Origin: Polytrichum commune
Lineage: Eukaryota > Streptophyta > Polytrichopsida > Polytrichales > Polytrichaceae
DNA: 60,000 nt
Assembly: GCA_950295325.1 (NCBI GenBank)
Contig: OX485805.1
Location: 58,752,283-58,812,282, forward strand
Reading direction: 5' to 3'
In this document: piece after piece, positions 1 to 10,336 of the stretch
Numbering within the stretch: position 1 is the first letter of the stretch
How the letters are laid out: the number at the start of each line of letters is the position of its first letter
Translations under genes and position numbers: made by a program
The notes under the pieces: generated by a model
What the model was told of the DNA's origin: nothing
Databases searched by the model: none
The model's input: only the letters and a program-made list of their open reading frames with translations

Positions 1-82
1 GAATCCAATAACATGCATATATACTAAACATGATAGTACCTCATGAATAGGAAATTCCAAACATTAGAATGCAACATTGTTA

Positions 83-502
83 TTAACGACGAATACGCTT
101 ATGGGGCCCTTTGCCATATTTGTCACCGTCATGTTTATGACAATGGTCAATCCCCAAACTATGAACTGCAGTGCATGCTGCGCAATCGAGTTTATGACCT
201 TCGGCATTTCTAAACAGGGATCTAGAGTAAGTGCCCGGTTTAATAACCCCTGCTCTAGAATAGGCATGAGTTTGTAAAGTAGACTTGTCCTCTTTCAGCG
301 TTGCAACATCTGCCTGCAAAGATGGAGTATGTGGTTGAGGAGTGTGAACGACGACAGCCGGAGGAACTGAGCAGTCATGTGGGTTGGGAATCTTAATGAT
401 GTTGACGTCTGAAGAACCATCGATGGTCAACTTGGTGTGAATTCCAGAGGAACTAGGAGCACCTAACGGAGGAAGGTTGGGGGGACTTGCGTCAGTACCC
501 AT
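83..502 (-). CDS. hypothetical protein with a C-terminal Cys/His-rich tail
   Basis: The ATG at 502 opens a 139-residue frame. The N-terminal third is rich in proline and serine. The last 40 residues contain a CxxC pair, then a His/Cys cluster (HCHKH) and a very basic end (HKRIRR). The tail could bind zinc or nucleic acid. I do not recognise the family. It lies about 650 bp from the basic ORF at 1161-1520, in the opposite orientation. It may be a single exon or a fragment of a mobile-element gene, since no introns or signal peptide are evident. Confidence 0.35.
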   Translation of the reverse strand: MGTDASPPNLPPLGAPSSSGIHTKLTIDGSSDVNIIKIPNPHDCSVPPAVVVHTPQPHTPSLQADVATLKEDKSTLQTHAYSRAGVIKPGTYSRSLFRNAEGHKLDCAACTAVHSLGIDHCHKHDGDKYGKGPHKRIRR

Positions 503-1160
503 TTGAGAAGAATATGAGTAGATTACATGAAGGAATGGGTACAAGTAATCGGGTATTATATACACTTAGGGTAGACACCAATGCACTTAGAATATTTGAT
601 AACCTGTTAGATCAATATAGAGTCAATATGTATTTATGTAAATTGTGACAAACTGTAGCATGAAGGATTAGAATGTATTACAATGGAAATATGAAAGAGG
701 AATCTCAACATTGTGGGCTACCTATTTATTAGGAATGTGCTGCCAAAAGAGAACTGCGATGCACAAGCTCCACATGACGGAGGTACTCTAAACGAGAGTA
801 ACATTAATATTTTTAAAATTTGTAACGCTGTCATGATATACAAAATAAGAGAGTACAAGTCATGGTAGACATACTACTTGACAGGCAATTACATATTATT
901 AGTTGGCGCCGATATAAAGCCTGAAATCATAATTAGGCATGACGTTTCAGGACAGGAATAGGAAGTATAATGAAATCCCAATTAGGCATTAAATAAAGGA
1001 ATGTCACACCTGGAAAGTCTTGTCTTAGATTTCGTGAAACTCATATCCTTTCACTTAGTGTCAAAAGTTATGAATTTCATGAGAGGCGTAAGACGTGTTT
1101 GATTGACGGGAGGATTTGCGAGTGTTGGAGTAGACATACACAGGAAGGGTGACACGTGAC
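503..1160. other. no gene seen
   Basis: This is AT-rich sequence between two divergent small ORFs. I see no repeat, RNA gene or conserved coding segment. It could be a shared promoter region if both flanking ORFs are real, but no specific element can be named. Confidence 0.3.
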
Positions 1161-1520
1161 ATGCAGGCCCCTATCAAGAGGAGAAAGAAGAGAGGGAAGT
1201 TATATTTCAGTAGCACTAAGAAATTGAAGTCGAGTAGGATGGGGAGGAAGAAGGTGGCGCCTGAAACATATGACACTAGTGGAATTAACAAAGTTTTAGA
1301 TTTTGACGACACTGAGGAGAACGGAACATTATCGACGATAGACGAATCTCTGGGTCCCTCAAAATCCAAGAGCCCAGGATCACAGTGTCAAGAAGCATCA
1401 AAGGATGTGGGGACAGAGTCCAATCCCGCATCCAATCCAGCATCGCAGGAGGAGAGTGGCGAGGAAGAGGTTGAAGAGACGAGCTTGATGGAACCAGAAG
1501 GTTGGTTCCTCGGACCCTAA
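1161..1520 (+). CDS. small basic-then-acidic protein (KRR/FSS family)
   Basis: The ATG at 1161 gives 119 residues. The first 40 are strongly basic (KRRKKRGK, then FSS, KKLK and RMGRKK). The rest is acidic and rich in Ser and Glu, ending with EESGEEEVEE. The layout resembles a nuclear protein with a bipartite basic signal and an acidic tail. The basic part aligns without gaps to the minus-strand ORF at 33148-33375 inside the Mutator-like element: KRR, then L-x-FSS-x-K-x-L, M-x-R and VL-x-F before EEN, about 16 identities in 49 positions by eye. I infer a small family linked to mobile elements. Function is unknown, and the ORF could be one exon of a longer gene. Confidence 0.4.
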   Translation: MQAPIKRRKKRGKLYFSSTKKLKSSRMGRKKVAPETYDTSGINKVLDFDDTEENGTLSTIDESLGPSKSKSPGSQCQEASKDVGTESNPASNPASQEESGEEEVEETSLMEPEGWFLGP

Positions 1521-1659
1521 ACTTGACAATTTTGAAAGACTTTAGACGCGGAATAGAAGTTAGCCCAAAAAGTGGTGGGCTTAAAGTAGCCAAAGAATAG
1601 GACCCGTCAAGGGCACCCCTCCGGAAGTGATTGTATGGTTTAGTAGTGCAGTCAAATTT

Positions 1660-3651
1660 CGATATTGAGGGAATCTTTCTAGAGCCATAGGGTGCACCCG
1701 AGTGGGTCCAAAGGTTTACGGGTTTAGGGTTTGAAGGTAAAGCCAAGGACTGAAGTCAACTTTGAAAATTGAGGGAATCTTTTGGAGCTCTAGGGTGCCC
1801 CCGAGGGTGTGGAAGGATTTTGTTGTTGAGGGTTTGATTGTAAGGTGAGGTAGGATTTGGAGGCCGAAGATGGAACCCGAAGTGTCCAGCGGAGACTCAG
1901 GTTCATATATTCGGACCCCCTAAGTTCAATTTGGTTTTGGTTGAAGGACATAACATGATGTTTGATATGCTTCTGAAGTTCAGATTGTGAGGATAGAATG
2001 TGGTGCCCCCGAGAGGTGCCGCTAACGGCACCCCCCTCGGGGGTTTTTTTTCATTTTTTTGGTGCTTGAAAATGGCCTGTCTACACACTGCAAGGTTGAG
2101 GATGAGTCAATATGGCTAGAAATTTTAGGTGGGTCATCTACTCGGACCCCTTTAAGTTGATATTGGTCTTGGTTGAAGGTCATACAAGAATGCACAATAT
2201 ACTCATAAATATCAGATGTTGAGTTTGTAATGTGGTGCCCCCGAGAGGTGCCGTTAACGGCACCCCCCTCGGGGGTTTATTTTTAGATTATTTTGGTGCT
2301 TGATAATGGCCTGTCTATACACTGCGAGGTTGAGGATGAGTCAATATGGCTAGAAATTGCAGGTGGGTCATATACTCGGACCCCGTTTAGTTGATTTTGA
2401 TCTTGGTTGAAGGTCATATAAAGATGCACAATATACTCATAAATATCAGATTTTGAGGTTGTAATGTGGTGCCCCCGAGAGGTGCCGTTAACGGCACCCC
2501 CTTTGGAGGTTTTTTTATTAATTTTTTTGGTGCTTGAAAATGGCATGTTTATGCACTCTAAGGTTGAGGGTAAGTCAATATGGCTAGAAATTGCAGGTGG
2601 GTCATATACTCGGACCCCGTTAAGTTGATTTTGGTCTTGGTTGAAGGTCATATAAGGATGCACAATATATTCATAAATATCAGATTTTAAGGTTGTAATG
2701 TGGTGCCCCCGAGAGGTGCCGTTAACGGCACCCCCTTTGGGGGTTTATTTTTATTTTTTTGGTGCTTGAAAATGGCTTGTTTATGCACTCTAAGGTTGAG
2801 GGTGAGTCAATATGGCTAGAAATTGCAGGTGGGTTATATATTCGGACCCCCTTAAGTTGATTTTGGTCTTGGTTGAAGGTCATATAAGAAGGCACAATAT
2901 ATTCATAAATATCAGATTTTGAGGTTGTAATGTGGTGCCCCAGAGGGGTGCCGTTAACGGCACCCCTTTTGGGGGTTTTTATTTTTATTTTTTTGGTGCT
3001 TGAAAATGGCTTGTTTATGCACTCTAAGGTTGAGGCTAAGTCAATATGGCCAGAAATTGCAGGTGGGTCATATATTCGGACCCCCTTAAGTTGATTTTGC
3101 TCTTGGTTGAAGGTCATATAAGGATGCACAATATAGTCATAAATATCAGATTTTGAGGTTGTCATGTGGTGCCCCAGAGGGGTGCCGTTAACGACACCCC
3201 CTTTGGGGGTCTTTTTTTTTATTCTTTTGGTGCTTGAAAATGGCATGTTTATGCACTCTAAGGTTGAGGCTAAGTCAATATGGCCAGAAATTGCAGGTGG
3301 GTCATATATTCGGACCCCCTTAAGTTGATTTTGCTCTTGGTTGAAGGTCATATAAGGATGCACAATATACTCATAAATATCAGATTTTGAGGTTGTCATG
3401 TGGTGCCCCAGAGGGGTGCCGTTAACGGCACCCCCTTTGGGGGTTTTTATTTTTATTTTTTTGGTGCTTGAAAATGGCTTGTTTATGCACTCTAAGGTTG
3501 AGGCTAAGTCAATATGGCCAGAAATTGCAGGTGGGTCATATATTCGGACCCCCTTAAGTTGATTTTGCTCTTGGTTGAAGGTCATATAAGGATGCACAAT
3601 ATACTCATAAATATCAGATTTTGAGGTTGTAATGTGGTGCCCCTGAGGGGT
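1660..3651. repeat. tandem repeat, 232-234 bp unit, about 7 clear copies plus degenerate left copies
   Basis: The landmark GTGCCGTTAACGGCAC, a perfect 16-bp palindrome in most units, recurs with its centre near 2024, 2256, 2490, 2724, 2956, 3190 and 3424. Spacing is 232 or 234 bp. Each unit reads roughly: GGTGCCCC, palindrome, C-rich run, T-rich run, GGTGCTTGAAAATGG, a conserved body, a Tyr/Ile-coding AT stretch. Degenerate units extend left to about 1660. The array stops abruptly at 3651 inside a unit, where the TIR-bounded segment begins. A 291-codon minus-strand ORF (2722-3597) runs through four units because 234 is a multiple of 3; its protein would repeat every 78 residues. I regard that ORF as a by-product of period length rather than a gene. 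Confidence 0.85.
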
Positions 3652-5084
3652 CAGTGTGTATGTTTGACAAATTTCATGTGACGTTCAACCTCAAATCTAA
3701 AGTGTCACGTGACGTTTTCAAAAACAAAAATGAATGTCAATTGACATTTACATTTTATTCCAAAATGTCACCTCAATTTTTGGCTTACACAATAGAAAAC
3801 TAATATTTTGAATAATAAAAAAAAAACTTGATTTGTAACAAAAAAAAACTATCAATCAAGCGTAAGTATCCTTCGGTCTCACATGTTTCTCCACTTATGC
3901 AATGCAATTAGAGAGAAATGCACGACATATAGAAAAGAAGTCAAAAGCCTTGAATTTAGGCGTCTTTCTCCACTTTTTGCTTCTGAATCTACAGCCAGAC
4001 TTTGCTATCTCTCCGCCAAAAGCAACGGACAAAACTCTCAAAGGTGATCAACATGGGTGACTCTCTTGCACTTCAGTACGGAGGCTCTGAGGCTCACAAT
4101 TACGTATGCTCCTCCCTTTGCTTGATTCTAGTTGAATGTATCTATTTATCTATCTACCTATCTGCTGAACAATCAATATCAACCAATATCCTCTTGAAGC
4201 ATATTATATCCTTTAGTGGTAAAGAAAAAGAATAAAAAGTTGTTCAATTGGTGAGGTCTGATCTAGGTCTCTGAACTGGAATTATGAAATATAGAAACAC
4301 TTCTAGTGCGTTGGCCAACAAAAGGTTGTTACAAGAAGGAATATTGATTATCGTTGGGAATTAATTGGTTCCAGGTGTTTCCAAAGAGGCAGGGGAAGTG
4401 GAAAGCAACCACACAATCACAACTTCATAATTACAGGTTAATTATCCCAACAGAACAATTCACTCTGGAACAAAGTGCGCTTCAATCAATCCTAACCGAA
4501 AGCAGGCGTTGATCTTTGTGCCACTTCTGCGTCATTTTTGCAATAAGAAGCCTCTCCAGCTCCAAGAAAGCTCAAAGGGATTCAGATGCTTTCAACAAGG
4601 GAGCTTTGCGATTCAAAGGGAATTGCTCAAAACAACTTTGGTTGAAAGCAAGAAAAACTCACATTGGTTGGAAGCAAGAAAAAACTCATACGGAGTGGAG
4701 GATGTGCAAGCACCACGGTGATACAAACATTTGCCTCGCCATGTTCCTAGTTAGTCTTGCTCTCCGATCACCGTCTTAGCTCCCGGTTACAAAGGAAATT
4801 GCAAGAGCAAAGTTGAACTTAAATATGTGAGTGAGTGTAGGAAGTTCTCCTACTGTTGTGGGTTATGTTTTCCGGATACTTGAGCTGCACTTTATGGTAC
4901 TCAAGTAATACGTGTCATTTCAATTTCTAGTGTGTCAATTGACATGTGGTTTTTTTCTTCACAAGTCACAGTACGTGTCAATTTCTAGATTGTGCGTGTC
5001 AATTGATGTGCATTTTTTTTTTGTGCAAGTTTTTGTGTGTCAAAAGAGAAAAACTTGCAAAAACTTTGTCAAACATATACACTG
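3652..5084. mobile_element. TIR-bounded segment carrying a captured exon
   Basis: The left end at 3652 reads CAGTGTGTATGTTTGACAAA. The right end at 5084, reverse-complemented, reads CAGTGTATATGTTTGACAAA, so 19 of 20 bases match. The left end cuts a satellite unit in mid-sequence. Both flanks inside the element contain TGTCAATTGACAT-type palindromic motifs. I find no transposase and no convincing target duplication, so the superfamily is unassigned. It contains a SAC-phosphatase exon, which suggests gene capture. A TCTA-type microsatellite lies at 4138-4165. Confidence 0.5.
4020..4103 (+). pseudogene. exon fragment of a SAC-domain (FIG4/SAC1-5-type) phosphoinositide phosphatase
   Basis: Translation from 4053 gives MGDSLALQYGGSEAHNY. 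This matches the conserved plant SAC-domain segment MGD[ST]LALQYGGS-x-AHN, which lies just C-terminal to the catalytic core of FIG4-like phosphatidylinositol-3,5-bisphosphate 5-phosphatases. The exon ends at a plausible donor (CAATTAC then GTATGC). No CxxxxxR catalytic exon or other SAC part is visible nearby. I read it as an isolated exon inside the TIR-bounded segment, so a captured fragment rather than a gene. Confidence 0.6.
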
Positions 5085-5824
5085 GATGTGATACTTTGAA
5101 ACCTCTAGGCGTTTAGTTTAGGCCCTTCACAAATAGTGTACATGACACTACATACCATAACTGGTGTAACTTTTACGTGTCAGAAATCTAAAACTTGCAG
5201 AAACTTTGTCAAAAATACATGCAGACTCTTCCTTAATTAGTGTGAAGCCAGGCGTTTTTGGGGGGTGGGAAGAAAAATGAACCCTGTTAGACAAGTTGCA
5301 AGAGTGAGCCAGTGATTGAGGGACTGAAATTACCGATCTAGTCAAGCTTTATATAACTCAAAGATCTTGATTCCTGACCATGCTGCATGTCCTTGTATTA
5401 CCGTGGGTAGTGGTGATTTTTCACAAGGTCCCTAACATGTCTAGGGACATGCTCATAAAAAAAAAGCATTTCCAGTGGACGGGTTCTTAGAAAATGAACC
5501 GGTTTTGGGACGTGTCAAATTCACTTTGGACGGGTTCTAAAAATAACATTTTTAAAATTAAAAAAAATGGTACAAATATCAATTACGTTATGTCATATAT
5601 GACATGTGAATATAAGCATAATGCAATCAAACCACTAATACCCAATCAAACTATCAATCTTGAAGTGCTTGATTCACCTGCATACATTAATTCATCAACC
5701 ACAAAATTTAGAACATTTTTAACATAATGTCAAAGATTACAATTGAAGGTAAACTTAGTAATTGAATAAGAATTAGTATATATAAACATGTTAAAAAGTT
5801 TAAAAATAAAGAGCTACTTACCCT
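5085..5824. other. no gene; contains a dispersed repeat copy
   Basis: No coding sequence is supported. Positions 5316-5408 match 40788-40876 with only a few differences, so this is one copy of an older dispersed repeat. The second copy is interrupted by a foldback element at the sequence TATTACCGT. The rest is AT-rich. Confidence 0.5.
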
Positions 5825-6258
5825 TCAAAGAAGTGGATGAATTCTCCTATCCTTCATGTTTCTCCAAACAAGCATCACTGCATTCCAATCGATGTTTTCA
5901 ACTGGAATATTTGCACATGAAATGAGCATCAAAGCATCCAAAGTTTCCAACTTCAAGCAGGTACGTAGATGACTTTTGATTAGGTTTTGTTTAGAAAAAC
6001 CCCTCTCACATATTGCAGTGCTCACTGGAATCACCATAACTCTCCTCCACAAGTTACTCAAACCAGGCCAATTGATTGACCACTCTGGAGTGATACATGC
6101 AAACTCCCAAGCTTCAAATAAAGACTTATTTCGGATCATCTCTCTCATGGTCTCCACCATCTCCAAACACTCCCCCTGACACCGATCTTGTTCTTCTTCA
6201 GAAGTCTAAAACTTCACAAACAACCTCTCCAACCACTCTTCATTGATCAGTGTGTTGC
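5825..6258 (-). pseudogene. hAT transposase C-terminal (dimerisation) relic
   Basis: The frame at 5825-6166 encodes the hAT C-terminal dimerisation region: W-x-L, then IPVSTAICERGFS, then N-x-IK-x-x-x-R, L-x-TLDALMLIS. IP-S-x-x-CER-x-FS is the hallmark of this domain. The frame can be followed upstream to about 6258 but crosses a TAG near 6209 (between VKF and TSEEE). The catalytic domain and BED finger are absent. The relic sits directly beside the start of duplication copy A (6267) and is not present beside copy B, so it belongs to the flank. Confidence 0.75.
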
Positions 6259-6266
6259 TTGATGTG

Positions 6267-7832
6267 TACAACCACATAGTAACAGATGAGCTGGTTGAAT
6301 TTGAGAAATAAGTGGTTCAGGTTTGAGAATTCATGAAAACTACCCATCACAGATGAACTGGTTGAGTTTGAGAAATAACCAGTTGAGGATCAAGACTTCA
6401 GGAAAATTACCAGGGATGAAGTATCAAAAGGTAGAACTTGATCCGCTCATAACTCCTTCAAATTACATCTGAATGTCAAGTGCAAAGTCTTTTTGGATTG
6501 CTCTCTATATGGTCTACGAGGTGAACATAAAAATAATTTAGAATGTGAGTCACTTATAAAATGTAGGTTTTCTAGATTTGGATTGTTGTGATTTTCATAT
6601 CTATCAATCTAGAAACTTGTATAAGTTTCCGACTTCATCATTGCGATCACAAGGATAAAAAATGGGGGGAGGGGGGGGGTGGTAGCCAAAATCTTGGCTC
6701 AAAACTCCAAGCCCCCAACTTCATAGGATGCTCTTGTAACCCTAAATCCTTTGACAATTGATTTGTATGTAGTAGCAAAATTGGCCCTTAAGATCATGGG
6801 CCATGGTCTAGGAGATTTTGGAACTCCGAAGAGTGATTTTATTTCTATTCAACAAAGCACGCGGTCAATTTATATTGCACCTTGTAAGAACTTCACATTG
6901 ATTTCTTTAAAAATTCTTCAAAATATAGTTGGCATATTGAGGACTGATCCGGTAGAATGTTATAGAGAATTAGTATTTTGAGGTGAATTGGGTATCAAAT
7001 ATTGGTGTGCAAAGTGGTGGCCACAGTTGTGTTGAGATGGTATTTATCTACAAAAATAATGATATCGGCACAAAAAAGACCAGTATAGTTGTGCTCAACG
7101 GCACATATCAAAGCTAGTCATAATACATAAAAACAATGTGATACATATTTTATAAATCAAGATAGACGAAAGTTAAGTAATATATTGTTGGCACAAGTCA
7201 TTAGATGGACTTCCACCTGTGTGAAATCGTAGCAACCTTATCACTCCACCCTCTCTAGTTTCATAAGCTTCCAGGTAGCCACAGTCATTCCTTTCTAGAA
7301 CATCATCTTGAAGGTTTTCAAATCAACTATCCAACACTAAATCTATTTCGATTTTCTCCACTCGATAACATGACAGAAGCTTCGTGAAGATGGGGAGCTT
7401 TGTGATGGATGTGCATCCCCAAATCTCGAGGCCTTGCAAAGTTATCAATGCACCCAATGTCTCTATGCTACCAGTCTGTTAGGGTGGACAAATGAAAGCT
7501 TTTGAGTTCCTATCCATTGGATATTCACATATTTTTAGCCGTTGCCAATATTTTCAACACTTTTTTTGGTCACTCCTACAAAAGTGTTGTGACATGCCCC
7601 ATTTATTCTAATGTACACACACAACATACTACTTATCTTGCGACTTCTATATGAGGATAATTCTAGTATGAGGATGATATAAACAATGACATACTCTTCA
7701 ACCCCAAGTAACCTTATCCAATTCAAAACCCGAATGGGACCTCATTTCCCAAATTCTTTCTCAGTTGGCTCGAATGGTCTCTCTCCCGTTGTGTGTGAGT
7801 GGCCACAACTCCACGGAGACACTCACCATGGG
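6267..7832. other. non-coding left part of duplication copy A
   Basis: No gene is supported. A short internal repeat (AGCTGGTTGAGTTTGAGAAA) occurs twice near 6285 and 6360. A G-run lies at 6665-6680 and is shorter in copy B. The 7302-7832 part lies 3' of the ATP-grasp/methyltransferase gene and probably holds its 3' UTR. Confidence 0.4.
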
Positions 7833-9660
7833 TCACACAAGTAACCGCCGCGGCTTAGTGACGGGGACATTTACTGGTTGAAGTGCTTCAAATCGAAAGA
7901 CAGTGACGGCCACCACAATTCCTGTTTTCGGGGACGTCCATCCATTGGGGTCTTGTTTACGATGAGCCAGCCTCCATCCTTGGGGAACCCCAAAACCTTC
8001 CACCACCTGCAAATGGTTATTGGCTCTCATACATGTCTCCTTCACGGTAGAATTGTAAGACTCCGGAATCTCATCCACTGTGAACGTTATTGATGATCGC
8101 GCCAATTGGAACATCCTGGCCAGCACAGCTGACAGCGCCACCTCGTCCACGTACTGCAACGCCGACAGGCAAGCGATGTGGTCGAAGTGTTCATTGGTGT
8201 CCATGATTACCTCTTGAAGGGGCCCAATTACGACTTCCTTGTACACCTCTGGGCGAGGGTTATTTCGCAGCATTTCTGGGGAGATGTCGTTACCAACGAT
8301 TGTACTAAGTTTTCCAGCTCCATATTTTTTTTGATGTTCGTGCAACTCTCGACCAAATGCGCCTGTTCCGGAGGCCAATTCGAAGAGAGTGCCGGAGAAA
8401 TCAAACCGCTCAATTACGAATTTGCGAAGTTTAAGCAATTGCAATGTCCAAGTCTCGTATACCCCGGAAATTGCGTCGAAAATATCTGCAAAGGAAAAAA
8501 TGTCAAGTTCTGAATTGAAAATGCAGTTTGTTGAAGAGATAGACGAGGCAATGGCATGCATCCCTGTTACCTGCGACGGCGTTGACGGCAGCCTTGTACT
8601 TCCCAATCTGCAGCACTTTGGTGGTGATCATCACATTAACGAGGGCCTGGTGACCGCCAGGAAACGTTTCCCGGATCACGACATCCTCCCACTCGTGCTC
8701 CCGACGGTAGAACAGCGCGGGCGTAGGGTTGACCTCGAGAATGAAAGGCTTCCCATCACTGTCACGGACTCTGATGTCCACATTACACCAGCTACTTCCA
8801 TGCATTCCGTTCACATGCCACGCTCTCTCCGCCAAGTCTCGCAACATGTCAAACAGCACAGGATCCTCCGAGCGGACAAAGAGCTCCTCACTGAGCTCCT
8901 TGTGGAACTTCACGTCGAATGCTATGTAGTCCATGCCTGCCGCTGCTTTCTCAGCTGGGAACCGGTACTTGGTTGGACTCTGGGCCACCGGGGTGTTGCC
9001 CATCTCAATCACGACCACCGAGTAATCCCGCCCTGGGATGTACTCCTGCACCACAATGTCATCGTGATTGTTCACAAACTTCACTTTACCGGCACCGTTG
9101 CAGTGGCCGTGACTATGGCCGTTGGTGTTGCCGTTGGGGTTAATGCTGGTGGCTGCCACCTTCCGGCCTGCGGAAAGATTCTCGTTTATGCGTTGAAGCT
9201 GCTGGTCGAGCTCATGTTGGTCGTGGCAGATGGAGTTCTCGTCGATGAACATGCTGGCGCACATCTTGGCGGGTTTGACGAACACCGGGAAGTTCATGTC
9301 ACTGCCAAAGGCCGGCACCGGTAATCCAGCTTTGGCGGCCGCGGCGTAAAAGTCCAGCTTTGAGCGGCTCATAGTTTTGCTGGTGTGGCCGACGATTGGA
9401 ACGCCGAGTGACTCGAGGTGACGGATGGCGTCCAGTCCCGCCACGGTATCCTCGTGCTGGCCCCACATGAAGTTGAAGTACATATCGAAGTCTTCGGCCA
9501 CAGCGGCGTCGATCTCCGCCGCTGCGGTTGCTTTGTGGATGTAGCGATGGTGGAATTCGTGCTGCGACGTGAACATGGCTGGGTCTGGAAACGAGTGATC
9601 GACCTCCTCAAGTGCGTTGTTAGCGCCATCGTATGAGGATTGGAAAACGCAGATCCGCAT
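7833..9660 (-). CDS. ATP-grasp ligase / SAM methyltransferase fusion protein (copy A)
   Basis: Two overlapping frames join by an 85-bp intron into one 580-residue protein; the ATG at 9660 (MRICVFQSSYDG) is preferred because the longer frame only has a TTG start. Residues 1 to about 350 are an ATP-grasp domain of the D-Ala-D-Ala ligase-like type: lysine in FVKPA, QEYIPGRDYSVVVIE, and Mg-binding residues in DIRVRDSDGKPF and ILEVNPTP (Glu near 309). From 364 onward comes a class I SAM methyltransferase: LFELASGTGAFG (about 397-408), then GNDISPEML and FDHIACLSALQYVDE. The N-terminus QSSY resembles eukaryotic, notably fungal, ATP-grasp proteins as I remember them. It would join an amino acid or peptide-like acid to an amine and methylate the product or a substrate; the substrate is unknown. 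The reading frame is intact, with no signal peptide or membrane segment. Codon use is more GC-rich than the flanks. Confidence 0.85.
8486..8570 (-). other. intron of the ATP-grasp/methyltransferase gene
   Basis: On the minus strand the donor is GCAG|GTAACA at 8570 and the acceptor is TTTCCTTTGCAG at 8486, preceded by a T-rich tract. The intron splits a codon in phase 1 to give Asp and joins KAAVNAVA to DIFDAISGVYE. Removing 85 bp is required to bring the two domains into one frame. Confidence 0.85.
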
Positions 9661-10336
9661 GATTGACAAGAGCCTTGAGTATATGATGCAACCAGTCAAT
9701 TTCTATCCTCGCAGTTACTGACAGATAACACACAAGAATTAGATTCTTGATCTCAGAAATTCTCAATGACAGGGTGTGCAAACTTCATCATGCTTGATTT
9801 TCATTTCGAAATTTGACTGCTTAGCTAGACGATAAAACTCACAAGTTCAAACAACCTGGCATGTGCATCAGTAGCCTACTTGAGACAAGCTCATCACCTA
9901 AGTCATAACCTCTACAATAACAATGTAATTCAGTACTCAACCATATACCACAGTATCCGATGTAACTACATTCTGGACTTCAACACGAACCATCAGAGAA
10001 ATGAACAATGTACACCATGGAGCTTCTACCTGGGTGAAGAGAGGATGCCAAAACCCTAAATCCAGACGAGGCGGTGACACGTTAAGCCCCAGCCCAAGTG
10101 ATGCTCAACAAGAAAATCTCCAGACCATATGGAGCAAAGCATGTATTTGCCCCCACTTCTAGAGGTAGCACATGTTTAAGGAAGACTGTACATCCCAACC
10201 CTCCCAACTTAGAAACAGCTTACATCTTATCCATTGACAGAGCAATCCAGCTGCAGGAGCGATAATCCGACATTTAGAATCTCCGTTTTGTCATATTAAA
10301 GAGGTAAAATGTAAAAATTCCTTTCATCTATGTTAT
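9661..10336. other. upstream region of the fusion gene, no gene seen
   Basis: This contains no convincing ORF or repeat. It should include the promoter and 5' UTR of the minus-strand fusion gene. I cannot point to a specific TATA or operator site. Confidence 0.3.

Noticed and set aside
2722-3597. 291-codon minus-strand ORF as a repeat protein gene
   Set aside because: It has no independent support, shares its ends with satellite units and is broken in neighbouring units; listed as a property of the repeat.
1660-3651. CRISPR-like array
   Set aside because: Units are 232-234 bp with no alternation of short repeats and unique spacers; the genome is eukaryotic.
8571-8606. Separate methyltransferase gene starting near 8606
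   Set aside because: The start would be TTG, and the N-terminus would be intron sequence. The donor/acceptor pair joins it in frame to the ligase.
8389-9324. 311-codon plus-strand ORF opposite the ATP-grasp domain
   Set aside because: It is antisense to the conserved ligase/methyltransferase frames and has no recognisable domain; GC-rich coding DNA often leaves such shadow frames. The same holds at 49355-50290.
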